Part shown: positions 1 through 6,369 of the stretch, in pieces
Layout of the letters: every line of letters starts with the position of its first letter
Numbering within the stretch: position 1 is the stretch's first letter
Assembly (NCBI GenBank): GCA_002304995.1
Contig: DBPV01000140.1
Span: forward strand, 9,957 to 20,803
Origin: Syntrophaceae bacterium UBA1411
Lineage (GTDB): Bacteria > Desulfobacterota > Syntrophia > Syntrophales > Smithellaceae
Direction: 5' to 3'
Length of the DNA stretch: 10,847 nt
Made by a program: the position numbers and the translations under genes
Notes under the pieces: generated by a model
Database searches by the model: none
What the model saw: the letters and a program-made list of their open reading frames with translations, nothing else
Told to the model about the DNA's origin: nothing

Positions 1-686
1 AGTTCGGCCAGTTCATCGTCGCAGTCCGCCAGCGTCTCGATCATTCTTTCGCGTTCATGCGCCGCCCTCTCGGCAAACTCAGGGGGGATCTCTTCGGCGT
101 GGTATTCCGCGCCCTGCGTGCTGTCGTCCCAGATCAGCATCTGCCGGGCAATCAGATCGATGACGCCCCGGAAGGAATCTTCGGAGCCCACCGGAATCTG
201 CACCGGAACCGGAATCGAATGAAAGCGGCCGCGCATCATGTCGAGAACGCGGAAGAAGTCCGCGCCGACGCGGTCCATTTTATTGACGAACGCGATCTTC
301 GGAACGCCGTACTTGTCCGCCTGATGCCAGACCGTTTCCGACTGCGGCTCGACGCCCGCCACCGCGCAGAACACGACGACCGCGCCGTCCAGGACGCGCA
401 GCGAGCGCTCCACCTCGATGGTAAAGTCGACGTGGCCCGGCGTATCGATGATATGGATTTCCGTGTTTTTCCAGGTGCAGGTGGTTACCGCGGACGTGAT
501 GGTAATGCCGCGCTCCTGCTCCTGCGGCATCCAGTCCATCACCGCTGCGCCGTCGTGCACCTCGCCCATCTTATAGGACTTGCCGGTGTAAAAAAGGATT
601 CTCTCGCTGACGGTGGTCTTGCCTGCGTCGATATGAGCGACGATGCCGATATTCCGCGTGCGCGCTATTTTCGTTTTCGGAGCCAT
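1..686 (-). CDS. fusA: Translation elongation factor G, N-terminal part (cut by window edge)
   Basis: This is a GTPase that drives ribosomal translocation in the cytoplasm. Only the first 228 codons are present; the frame runs open off the left edge. The GTP-binding domain shows G1 AHIDAGKT (residues 17-24), the switch I RGIT motif (59-62), G3 DTPGH (81-85) and G4 NKMD (135-138), and then enters the EF-G-specific G' insertion. The ATG at 686 lies 8 bases after the stop of the GerMN gene, so the two are probably co-transcribed. The only good Shine-Dalgarno (AGGAGA, near 703-708) sits inside the end of that gene, about 16 bases from the ATG, which is long; no better ATG or GTG start exists. The upstream neighbour is not rpsG, so this is not the classical str operon and may be a second EF-G type. 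Confidence 0.97.
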   Translation of the reverse strand, partial: MAPKTKIARTRNIGIVAHIDAGKTTVSERILFYTGKSYKMGEVHDGAAVMDWMPQEQERGITITSAVTTCTWKNTEIHIIDTPGHVDFTIEVERSLRVLDGAVVVFCAVAGVEPQSETVWHQADKYGVPKIAFVNKMDRVGADFFRVLDMMRGRFHSIPVPVQIPVGSEDSFRGVIDLIARQMLIWDDSTQGAEYHAEEIPPEFAERAAHERERMIETLADCDDELAE

Positions 687-694
687 AACGGAAT

Positions 695-1318
695 TCAGCT
701 TTTCTCCTGTTTGACCACGGCCAGAAGATCCGGATCGGGAAGGAAGGGGCGCACGGTGGAAATGTGGCCCTTGATCGACGCCACGGGCTTGCCTTCCACG
801 AGGATTTGCACGGCCTTGATTTCGGGGATGTTGGCGGTCAGGGTATGGGTCAGGGAATAAATCGTCGCCATTTCGGCGGTGGAACCGCCCGGATGGGCTT
901 CCACGAGACGGCGGCTGAAGCTGACCGAGGCCAGTCCGTCCTTGCCCACGCGGATGTCCGTGAGCGCCACACCGGCGGGAAAGGTATCGACCTGGCCTGT
1001 TTTGGAGCCGTCCAGGAGGGCCTTGACGATTTCCCTGGCCTGCGCGGCCGCGTCTTCTTCTTTATAAATATAACGTTTCTCCTTCACCAGCAAACGCTCC
1101 TGGGGATCGGAAAAATAAATATCGACGACGCTTTTTTCCTTCTTCTTCAGCGCTTCCATGTCTACGGGCGGAAACAACGCATTGAACAAAATAACAAAGA
1201 AAAGCGCCAGCACCACGACGGCGCCGCCGATGATGGCCGCCAGATAGATGATCCGTGTGGACTTCTTTTTCTTCCGGTCCTTGAAGTTCTCCGACCGGCG
1301 TTGCTTTTTGGTGGACAT
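695..1318 (-). CDS. Membrane-anchored GerMN-domain protein
   Basis: 207 residues. A very basic N-terminus (residues 1-22) is followed by one long hydrophobic segment (about 23-49), so the protein is anchored in the inner membrane with the rest outside the cytoplasm. The region about 66-185 looks like a GerMN domain, named from Bacillus GerM but widespread in non-sporulating bacteria. Supporting it are the D-I-Y-F start, the ATIYSLTHTLTANIPEI stretch (151-167) and the VEGKP turn; the GHIS...PF tail resembles delta-proteobacterial members. Its exact role is unknown; a cell-envelope or peptidoglycan-related function is usually inferred. The frame stays open up to 1381, but that ATG lies in the promoter -35 box. 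The ATG at 1318 has GAGGAG (1328-1333) 9 bases upstream and is chosen. fusA follows 8 bases downstream. Confidence 0.85.
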   Translation of the reverse strand: MSTKKQRRSENFKDRKKKKSTRIIYLAAIIGGAVVVLALFFVILFNALFPPVDMEALKKKEKSVVDIYFSDPQERLLVKEKRYIYKEEDAAAQAREIVKALLDGSKTGQVDTFPAGVALTDIRVGKDGLASVSFSRRLVEAHPGGSTAEMATIYSLTHTLTANIPEIKAVQILVEGKPVASIKGHISTVRPFLPDPDLLAVVKQEKS

Positions 1319-1352
1319 AAAAACGGACTCCTCTTGGGAAAAAAACTGCGCC

Positions 1353-1381
1353 AATCTAGGGTATTTTTCCCCGACTGTCAA
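1353..1381 (-). promoter_or_regulatory. sigma70-like promoter of the GerMN-fusA unit
   Basis: On the minus strand TTGACA (1381-1376) is followed after exactly 17 bases by TAGATT (1358-1353). Transcription would start near 1346, giving a leader of about 28 bases that holds the GAGGAG site before the ATG at 1318. It also excludes the longer upstream start at 1381. Confidence 0.75.
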
Positions 1382-1452
1382 GCCCTACCCGCGTTTTTGT
1401 GACAGCCATGATCCGCGGGCCCTGGAACGTCTCCGCCGGCGGACTGCCTGCA

Positions 1453-1485
1453 TAAAAACAGCCCGCCGGACATCAGGCGGGCTGT
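1453..1485 (-). terminator. Intrinsic terminator of the rubrerythrin gene
   Basis: A perfect 10-bp GC-rich stem (1458-1467 with 1476-1485: ACAGCCCGCC / GGCGGGCTGT) closes an 8-base loop and on the minus strand runs straight into a T tract. It lies about 30 bases past the rubrerythrin stop, and separates that gene from the GerMN-fusA promoter. Confidence 0.9.
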
Positions 1486-1516
1486 CGCAACATTGAGAAT
1501 AAAACGTTCGGGAAGG

Positions 1517-2095
1517 TTAGTAATTTTCGGCCAGGACTTCATAATACGACTGCGGATGGCGGCAGGCCGGACATTCCTTGGGGGCCTCTTCTCCTTCAAA
1601 AACGTAACCGCAGTTGATGCAGTGCCACTTCGCGGGGGTCTTTTTCCGGAAGGCTTCGTTTTTCACAAGATTGTCCAAGAGCTTGCGGTAGCGGTTCTCA
1701 TGGAACATTTCCACCTTGGCAATCTGCTCGAAGGAACGGGCCACTTCCGGAAATCCTTCCTCGCGGGCCGTCCTGGCCGCTTCGGCGTAAAGAACGGTCC
1801 ACTCCATATTCTCGCCGGCGGCGGCGGCTTCCAGGTTCGCCTTCGTATCGCCGACGACGCCCGCCGGATAAGCGGCCGTTATTTCGACCTCTCCGCCTTC
1901 CAGATATTTGAAAAACACTTTGGCGTGCTCTTTTTCATTTTCCGCCGTTTCTAAAAAGAAGCGGGAAATCTGTTCATAGCCTTCCTTCTTGGCAGCGCTG
2001 GCGAAAAAGGTATAACGATTGCGGGCCTGCGATTCACCGGCGAACGACGCCAGAAGATTCTTTTCCGTTTGAGTGCCTCTGATTGATTTTGCCAT
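1517..2095 (-). CDS. rbr: Rubrerythrin
   Basis: 192 residues, the usual length. This is a cytoplasmic non-haem diiron peroxidase that reduces hydrogen peroxide with electrons passed through its rubredoxin domain; it is typical of anaerobes. The N-terminal ferritin-like four-helix domain carries the expected metal ligands: E21, E54 with H57 (ExxH), E95 and E98, and E129 with H132 (second ExxH). The C-terminal rubredoxin-type domain has the Fe(Cys)4 ligands C159, C162, C175 and C178 (CINCG...CPACR). All ligands are intact, so it should be functional. AAAGGAGA sits about 5 bases before the ATG. The gene is monocistronic, with its own promoter (2132-2159) and terminator (1453-1485). Induction by peroxide or oxygen would fit the family, but no recognised PerR-type box is visible. 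Confidence 0.97.
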   Translation of the reverse strand: MAKSIRGTQTEKNLLASFAGESQARNRYTFFASAAKKEGYEQISRFFLETAENEKEHAKVFFKYLEGGEVEITAAYPAGVVGDTKANLEAAAAGENMEWTVLYAEAARTAREEGFPEVARSFEQIAKVEMFHENRYRKLLDNLVKNEAFRKKTPAKWHCINCGYVFEGEEAPKECPACRHPQSYYEVLAENY

Positions 2096-2115
2096 GTTCG
2101 TCTCCTTTCATGAGT

Positions 2116-2130
2116 GTTCGGTTCCCGAAC
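2116..2130. promoter_or_regulatory. Candidate operator: GTTCGG-TTC-CCGAAC
   Basis: A perfect inverted repeat with 6-bp arms and a 3-bp centre begins two bases past the rubrerythrin -10 box and covers the predicted transcription start. That is a typical position for a repressor site. It does not match the PerR consensus and I cannot name the regulator; it could also be a short 5' leader hairpin. Confidence 0.45.
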
Positions 2131-2131
2131 C

Positions 2132-2159
2132 ATATTAATGACGAATGGTCCTTTGTCAA
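2132..2159 (-). promoter_or_regulatory. sigma70-like promoter of rubrerythrin
   Basis: Minus-strand TTGACA (2159-2154), 16-base spacer, TAATAT (2137-2132). Both boxes are close to consensus. An AT-rich tract lies upstream (about 2160-2190) and could act as an UP element. The start would be near 2125. Confidence 0.8.
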
Positions 2160-2277
2160 ATTTATTTAAAATTTAGTTAATTTTTGTACCATATTGTAGT
2201 ATGAAGAAATCACCGTATCGGTTCTGCATCGGGAATCTGTTTTTGAGCAATTTTATCTGTCAGGAGGAGAAAAGATT

Positions 2278-2460
2278 ATGGCAACCGTCATGCCCGAAGG
2301 TGAAAATATTCAGAAAGCCATCAAGTGGATTTCGGCCAATATCGAAGACAACACCAACCAGCCGCTGCACATGCTGATTGAAAAAGCGGTTTTCAAATTC
2401 GATTTGTCCCCCAAAGACACGGAATTCCTGATGGGATTCTTCCGCGGTCACAAAAAGTAA
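2278..2460 (+). CDS. Small protein of unknown function (60 residues)
   Basis: I cannot assign a function. The protein is soluble, predicted largely helical, has no cysteine and no signal peptide. It has an N-terminal amphipathic stretch (QKAIKWISANI, 12-22), a middle segment (HMLIEKAVFKFDLSP, about 31-45) and a C-terminal helix ending in basic residues. The coding assignment rests on the very strong ribosome binding site AGGAGGAG (2262-2269) placed 8 bases before the ATG, plausible composition and the lack of any competing gene. It stands alone, divergent from rubrerythrin across 182 bases and convergent with the HIBCH-like gene. No strong promoter is visible upstream; TAGTAT at 2197-2202 is a weak -10 candidate. 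It may belong to a family of short proteins seen in Desulfobacterota. Confidence 0.75.
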   Translation: MATVMPEGENIQKAIKWISANIEDNTNQPLHMLIEKAVFKFDLSPKDTEFLMGFFRGHKK

Positions 2461-2468
2461 TTCCGGCC

Positions 2469-2501
2469 CCGCCCGGCAGCTTCCTGTGCGCCGCCGGGCG
2501 G
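2469..2501. terminator. GC-rich hairpin between convergent genes
   Basis: A perfect 9-bp stem (CCGCCCGGC at 2469-2477 with GCCGGGCGG at 2493-2501) encloses a 15-base loop. It begins 8 bases after the stop of the small plus-strand gene and ends 12 bases before the stop of the minus-strand HIBCH-like gene. Neither side has a T tract, so it is at best a weak or factor-assisted bidirectional terminator. Confidence 0.4.
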
Positions 2502-2513
2502 TCGCCGTCATTC

Positions 2514-3566
2514 TCAAGGCTGGAATTCCGACAGATCCACATCTTCAATCCGGTCGGGTTTCCAGCGCGGTTTGTTGTCGCGTTCAATCAACCTGGCCCG
2601 GATGCCTTCGATATAGTCCGGGTGCCTCGTCATCCACCGGGCCGCCTTCAGTTCCGCGGCAAACACTTCTTCGAGCGGCCGTCCTTCATTGTGCCGCAGC
2701 AGCTTCAGCGTTAAAGCCAGCGCGGTGGGCGACCGCTCGGCAATGCTGGAAAAGACCCGGTCGCAATGCTCTTCCTGTTCACGGCACAAAGAAAGCGAAT
2801 CCAGCATCTCCCGGATGCCGGAGACGCCTGCAAAATATCTCTCCACCCAGTCGTCCAGCTCCCGGTTGACGGGAACATGAAAATCCAGCAGAGCGGAGAT
2901 CCTTTCCAGAAGGGCTTTTTCCGCTTCGCGCCGGCCGGCTTTGCCGTCGCCAACGGCGCCCTCCAAAATCCCGATGAGATCGGGCAGCCTCTCCGACGGC
3001 ATCAGATGCGTGGCAAAGCCCACCCGGACACAATCGGCGCCCCTGAGATCATAGCCGGTCAGCCCCAGATATTCCGGATAGCCCCGCGGACAGCGCGCAA
3101 ACATCCAGCCGGTCGAGCCGACGTCCGGAAAAAAGCCGATCCGGGTTTCGGGCATCGCCATGAGCGTTCTTTCCGTGGCAATGCTGATGCCCGCGCCGGC
3201 GGCGATGCCCAGACCGCCGCCCATGGTGATGCCGTCGGCGACGGCGATGACCGGTTTGGGAAAAAGATGCAGACGCAGATTCAGCCCGTACTCCTTGCGG
3301 AAAAAGGCGTCCACCCGGTCGAATTTTTTTTCGGCGCTCAAACGGGCCAGTTCCTTGACGTCTCCGCCCGCGCAAAATCCTCTGGCCGAGCTGCTGTAAA
3401 AAAGAACAAAGCGGCAGAGCTTGTCGGCCAGGGCTTCGTCCAGAAGGGCTTCTATGGCGTCGATCATCCCCTCGGTGAGACTGTTGATCGCATCCGGACG
3501 GTTCAAAATGACGGCCAGGCCGCAGGCCAGCCGGCGCGATTGTATAAAGGAATCCTCAGCGGACAC
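2514..3566 (-). CDS. 3-hydroxyisobutyryl-CoA hydrolase-type enoyl-CoA hydratase/isomerase family protein
   Basis: 350 residues with a GTG start at 3566 (GGAGA about 5 bases upstream). It has the crotonase fold: GFCAGGD (63-69) and MGGG (115-118) supply the oxyanion-hole loops. The PET...PDVG segment (139-150) carries E140 and D148, with the same 8-residue spacing as the catalytic Glu and Asp of human HIBCH. The overall length and the C-terminal HPDYIEGIRARLIERD...PRWKP stretch (315-337) match the ECH_2/HIBCH subfamily, not the roughly 260-residue classical hydratases. In HIBCH the reaction is hydrolysis of 3-hydroxyisobutyryl-CoA in valine breakdown; in an anaerobe the substrate may be another short acyl-CoA. 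It is the last gene of a five-gene minus-strand run, 45 bases after mscL. No other valine-pathway gene is nearby. Confidence 0.85.
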   Translation of the reverse strand: MSAEDSFIQSRRLACGLAVILNRPDAINSLTEGMIDAIEALLDEALADKLCRFVLFYSSSARGFCAGGDVKELARLSAEKKFDRVDAFFRKEYGLNLRLHLFPKPVIAVADGITMGGGLGIAAGAGISIATERTLMAMPETRIGFFPDVGSTGWMFARCPRGYPEYLGLTGYDLRGADCVRVGFATHLMPSERLPDLIGILEGAVGDGKAGRREAEKALLERISALLDFHVPVNRELDDWVERYFAGVSGIREMLDSLSLCREQEEHCDRVFSSIAERSPTALALTLKLLRHNEGRPLEEVFAAELKAARWMTRHPDYIEGIRARLIERDNKPRWKPDRIEDVDLSEFQP

Positions 3567-3611
3567 GGCGTCTCCGTTTTTGTGCTTCTTTTACAAAATG
3601 AAGCGGCTCAG

Positions 3612-4016
3612 CTATTTTTTGAGCAGATCGCGAATTTCCACAAGGAGTTCCTGATCCCGGGTGGGCGGGGGCGGCGCCTGCGCCTCCTCTTCCTTGCTCT
3701 TCATGATGAAGCCCAGAAATTTCACGATAAACAGATACAACGCCAGCGCGATGATGAGGAAATTGACGACTTCTCCGATGAAAAGGCCGTAGGGGATTTC
3801 CTTGCCGTTTACCACCCACTTCCAGCCGAGGTAGCTCTGTTCGCCGGGCATGACGAGACTGATCGCCGGCATGATGATGTGCTTCACCAGTGAATCGACG
3901 ATTTTTCCGAACGCTGCGCCGATAATCACGCCGATGGCCAGATCCACCACATTCCCCTTCAGGGCAAAGTTCTTAAACTCCTCCAGAACCGACGACATTT
4001 TTTTTCTGGCATCCAT
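3612..4016 (-). CDS. mscL: Large-conductance mechanosensitive channel MscL
   Basis: 134 residues (E. coli MscL has 136). A homopentameric inner-membrane channel that opens under membrane tension and releases solutes during hypo-osmotic shock. The N-terminal helix (EEFKNFALKGN) leads into TM1 (about 21-47) with the signature NVVDLAIGVIIGAAFGKIV (22-40). A periplasmic loop (48-77) and TM2 (about 78-104) follow. The C-terminal cytoplasmic helix (EIRDLLKK) after a charged and proline-rich linker is also typical. The start at ATG 4016 is fixed by AAGGAGGA (4021-4028) 4 bases upstream; a TTG at 4031 in the same frame would overlap that site and is not used. It lies 32 bases after the lipoprotein gene and 45 bases before the HIBCH-like gene. 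Confidence 0.97.
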   Translation of the reverse strand: MDARKKMSSVLEEFKNFALKGNVVDLAIGVIIGAAFGKIVDSLVKHIIMPAISLVMPGEQSYLGWKWVVNGKEIPYGLFIGEVVNFLIIALALYLFIVKFLGFIMKSKEEEAQAPPPPTRDQELLVEIRDLLKK

Positions 4017-4048
4017 TTTTTCCTCCTTCAACGCTTTAAAAGGTTTGC

Positions 4049-4486
4049 TTACCGGACATTGGACATTTCCTCGTAAATTTTCAACTCAATGACGCTGAAG
4101 AAGTTCTCATACTGGCTCTTTCCCAGAAGACGGCGCATTTCCCAGCCGCCGTCGGTCTTTTTTTCCGTAATAACCGTCAGGCGCACTTCGCATTCCTTCC
4201 AGTTGAGCTGCTTCGTCCGGGCCGACGTTTTGGTCCGCCAGTCCCCGTCCACGACATAGTCCGAGTCCACCCGATGATTCTTCGCATCGATGGCCACGTT
4301 CTCGCCGATTTTTTTCTCTTTCAGCACCGCGGCGATCGCCCGCAGTACGTGCTTTTCCTTGGCTTCATAAATATGTGTGTATGCTTCCGGCTCGGTCATC
4401 CTGGCCGACACCAGATCGCGGGCGCAGGCGGCGCAGAAAACCAGGAACATCAGACTCAGGCACACACAGAAGGTTTTAGTCATCAT
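4049..4486 (-). CDS. Putative lipoprotein of unknown function
   Basis: 145 residues. The N-terminus has a charged start, a hydrophobic core (FCVCLSLMFLVF, 6-17) and a lipobox-like FCAAC ending at C21, so it is probably exported and lipid-anchored. The -3 position is cysteine where Leu or Val is usual, so processing is less certain. A22 after the lipid cysteine would favour the outer membrane by the E. coli +2 rule. The mature part (about 22-145) is alpha/beta, with a helix EAKEKHVLRAIAAVLKEKK (41-59) and a strand-rich segment that includes ECEVRLTVITEKK (98-110). I do not recognise the family. The frame remains open further upstream, but MMTK at 4486 has AAGGA about 5-6 bases before it and directly precedes the signal. 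It sits 29 bases after the HD gene and 32 bases before mscL. Confidence 0.75.
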   Translation of the reverse strand: MMTKTFCVCLSLMFLVFCAACARDLVSARMTEPEAYTHIYEAKEKHVLRAIAAVLKEKKIGENVAIDAKNHRVDSDYVVDGDWRTKTSARTKQLNWKECEVRLTVITEKKTDGGWEMRRLLGKSQYENFFSVIELKIYEEMSNVR

Positions 4487-4515
4487 TAAAATCCTTTTCC
4501 CCGATAACGGCGCCG

Positions 4516-5091
4516 CTAGCGTTTGCTGCCGTTGACCCACCAGTCGCTTTTATCCTTGAACCACCAGTGGGAGGAATCGGTTTGGATGATGCGGTCGGCC
4601 AGCTCTTTTCCCTCGCGGGTCGAAAGCCTCTGCAGCGCGTACCGGATCCACTCATCGGAATATTTGTTGCCCAGATCGCCGTATTCCTTGAGCTGCAAAA
4701 TGAGCGCAATCTGATCGGCGTCGCGGGCAATGCGCGACTCCGGCGTTTCCTGCGCGTTGAACTCCTCGATCGCCCGCCGGATATCGTCGCCGAAAAACAG
4801 GCTCTCCGTCAGTTCGCGGACCGCCTTGGCCTCATCGACCGCAACGTATTTCTTGTTGACATAGTTCATGTCGCCCGTGCGCGCTTCCGGCAGATCGTGG
4901 AGCAGGCACATCTTCAGCACCCGCCGCTCTTCCAGGGCATCGTTGAGCTTGCACAACGCATAGCCGATAAAAACCGTCCGGAGAATATGCTCGGCCACCG
5001 ATTCCCTGCCGCTGCCCAGGAACTGATAACCGCTGCGGGGAGTTTTGCACAGCATGCCCACTTCAAATAAAAAATCGGCGATACTTTCCAT
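4516..5091 (-). CDS. HD-domain phosphohydrolase, 5'-deoxynucleotidase (YfbR/HDDC2) type
   Basis: 191 residues, cytoplasmic, single HD domain of the HD_3 group. The metal-binding set is complete: H35 (SVAEH), H65-D66 (LLHD) and D126 (RDADQ). E69 and D74 (DLPEARTGD) match the second-shell and catalytic Glu/Asp of E. coli YfbR, with the same spacing. R19 in TPRSGYQ may correspond to the YfbR phosphate-contacting arginine. Relatives dephosphorylate deoxynucleoside 5'-monophosphates in pyrimidine nucleotide turnover; the exact substrate cannot be told from sequence. The C-terminal tail is tryptophan-rich (W176, W177, W184, W185). Translation is probably coupled to the upstream small gene, whose TAA is 1 base from this ATG; AAGGG lies at its end. 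Confidence 0.88.
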   Translation of the reverse strand: MESIADFLFEVGMLCKTPRSGYQFLGSGRESVAEHILRTVFIGYALCKLNDALEERRVLKMCLLHDLPEARTGDMNYVNKKYVAVDEAKAVRELTESLFFGDDIRRAIEEFNAQETPESRIARDADQIALILQLKEYGDLGNKYSDEWIRYALQRLSTREGKELADRIIQTDSSHWWFKDKSDWWVNGSKR

Positions 5092-5092
5092 T

Positions 5093-5314
5093 TTACCCTT
5101 TTTTCAGCACTCTGATTCGGTTGCCCATCATTTCCGTAATCTTGTGGATTTGCAGTTGCAGGGACGCGATGCTGTCGGGCCTTGAGCTTTCAACCTTCTC
5201 CAACTGGGACTTCCAGTGTTCCAGAAGGGCGACCTCGTTCTCTCTCAACTTTTTTTCAAAGCGCTCCTGGTACTCCTTCATAAAAGCGGCGGTCGATGCA
5301 TCCATAGTCGCCAT
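5093..5314 (-). CDS. Small coiled-coil protein of unknown function (73 residues)
   Basis: I cannot name a family. The protein is almost entirely charged and helical, with heptad-like hydrophobic spacing from about residue 11 to 68 (FMKEYQERFEKKL, then LLEHWKSQLEKV, and a second helix LQLQIHKITEMM after the break at RPDS). It has no cysteine, signal peptide or membrane segment, so it is likely a cytoplasmic helical hairpin or oligomer. The coding evidence is strong: AAGGAGG 7 bases before the ATG, a good promoter upstream, and a stop 1 base before the HD-nucleotidase ATG, which suggests translational coupling and related function. It is the first gene of the five-gene minus-strand run. Confidence 0.82.
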   Translation of the reverse strand: MATMDASTAAFMKEYQERFEKKLRENEVALLEHWKSQLEKVESSRPDSIASLQLQIHKITEMMGNRIRVLKKG

Positions 5315-5352
5315 GGGAACCTCCTTTTTTCTTTCTCGTCCGAAGGTGATTC

Positions 5353-5380
5353 ATTATATCATTCAAGGTCAAACATGCAA
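5353..5380 (-). promoter_or_regulatory. sigma70-like promoter of the five-gene minus-strand run
   Basis: Minus-strand TTGCAT (5380-5375), 16-base spacer, perfect TATAAT (5358-5353). The start near 5346 gives a leader of about 32 bases before the ATG at 5314. No other convincing promoter or terminator was seen between the following genes, so all five may be one transcript. Confidence 0.7.
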
Positions 5381-5382
5381 CA

Positions 5383-5398
5383 ATCATTTACAAATGAT
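5383..5398. promoter_or_regulatory. Candidate shared operator: ATCATTT-AC-AAATGAT
   Basis: A perfect 16-bp palindrome (7-bp arms, 2-bp centre) lies exactly between two divergent -35 boxes: 2 bases from the minus-strand one (5375-5380) and 3 bases from the plus-strand one (5402-5407). A dimeric regulator bound here could control both directions. The regulator is not identifiable from the sequence. Confidence 0.5.
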
Positions 5399-5401
5399 GA
5401 T

Positions 5402-5428
5402 TTGACAGCCCCGGGCAAATGCTATAAG
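5402..5428 (+). promoter_or_regulatory. Promoter of the YqhQ/DUF1385 gene
   Basis: TTGACA (5402-5407), 15-base spacer, TATAAG (5423-5428) with an extended -10 TG at 5420-5421 that can offset the short spacer. The start would fall near 5435, leaving only about 10 bases before the ATG at 5446. Confidence 0.65.
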
Positions 5429-5445
5429 AAAGCGCACCAAAATAA

Positions 5446-6336
5446 ATGAAGGATGAAAAAAAGCGTATGGGATGCAAACCGAATCCTGAAGATATCGCCG
5501 GAGGACAGGCCATTCTGGAAGGCGTCATGATGCGCCACGGAAACAAGATCGCCGCCGCCGTGAGGCGTCCGGACCGGGAAATCGTCTTTCGGGAACGCGA
5601 ATATATTCCCCTGACCAAAAGATACAAGGCGCTGGGCTGGATGTTCATCCGCGGCACCGTCACGCTTTTTGAAATGATGATCATCGGCATTCAGTTTCTG
5701 ATGTTTTCCGCCGACGTCGCCCTGGCGGAGGAAGACGTCAAACCGCAGGGCTGGGAGATGTACGTGTCGCTTGCGGTCAGCCTCGGCGTCGCCATTTTCT
5801 TTTTTGTCGTCGTGCCGGCGTTTTTCTTCACGAAGATGAAAGTCTACATCGGCAATCTGATCCTGCTCAACGTTTTGGAAGGATGCGTCCGCCTGGGCAT
5901 GTTTTTGTGTTTTCTTTCCGCCACGCTGCTGATGAAGGACATGCGGCGCGTCTACATGTACCACGGCGCGGAGCACAAAACCGTTTTCGCCTGGGAAGAC
6001 GGCCGGGACCTGACGGTGGAGAACGTGAAAAAATATTCCACCCGCCATCCCCGCTGCGGCACCAGCTTTATTCTGTTCGTCATGATCGTCTCGATTATCG
6101 TGTTTTCGTTTCTGGGCCGGCCGGACTTCGCGCACCGGGTCCTCTACAAGATTCTGCTTTTGCCGGTGATCGCCGGCATCTCCTATGAAGCCATCCGCTT
6201 CACGGGCAAATACACCCGGTTCAAGCTGGTGCAAGCGCTGAGCTGGCCGGGGCTGGCCCTTCAGCGGATCACCACGCGCGAACCGGACGACGATCAGATT
6301 GAAGTGGCCATCGCCGCCATGAAGAAAGTCGTCTAA
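5446..6336 (+). CDS. YqhQ-like DUF1385 family membrane protein
   Basis: 296 residues. The family is annotated as a predicted metal-dependent membrane protein; its biochemical role is unknown. Signature stretches are GGQAILEGVMMR (19-30), MYHGAEHK (171-178) and STRHPRCGTSF (198-208), whose conserved His, Glu and Cys residues are the basis for the metal prediction. Hydrophobic segments lie at about 65-88, 104-128, 136-163, 206-223 and 234-250, so it is a polytopic inner-membrane protein. The start is uncertain: ATG 5446 has little ribosome binding signal, while the in-frame ATG 5467 has AAGGA 13 bases upstream; the first conserved motif comes after both. In many bacteria this gene lies near rpmE, prfA or prmC; here it stands alone. 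It is transcribed divergently from the coiled-coil/HD gene run. Confidence 0.92.
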   Translation: MKDEKKRMGCKPNPEDIAGGQAILEGVMMRHGNKIAAAVRRPDREIVFREREYIPLTKRYKALGWMFIRGTVTLFEMMIIGIQFLMFSADVALAEEDVKPQGWEMYVSLAVSLGVAIFFFVVVPAFFFTKMKVYIGNLILLNVLEGCVRLGMFLCFLSATLLMKDMRRVYMYHGAEHKTVFAWEDGRDLTVENVKKYSTRHPRCGTSFILFVMIVSIIVFSFLGRPDFAHRVLYKILLLPVIAGISYEAIRFTGKYTRFKLVQALSWPGLALQRITTREPDDDQIEVAIAAMKKVV

Positions 6337-6369
6337 CGGCCGCGCGTCCTTTTTAACAGCGCGCCGGCA

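Noticed and set aside
57..860. 267-codon plus-strand open frame opposite fusA
   Set aside because: The minus strand holds all EF-G GTPase motifs; this is an antisense shadow.
1432..1443. TCCGCCGGCGGA palindrome
   Set aside because: A 12-bp GC-only palindrome is expected by chance in such DNA, and it lies beyond both the terminator and the promoter without clear relation to either.
2766..3893. 375-codon plus-strand open frame across the HIBCH-like and mscL genes
   Set aside because: It runs antisense through two well-recognised genes and has no family-like motif.
6338..6368. Possible GC-rich hairpin after the YqhQ gene
   Set aside because: The arms pair only with a bulge and the T run is in the loop, not after the stem, so it does not read as a terminator.
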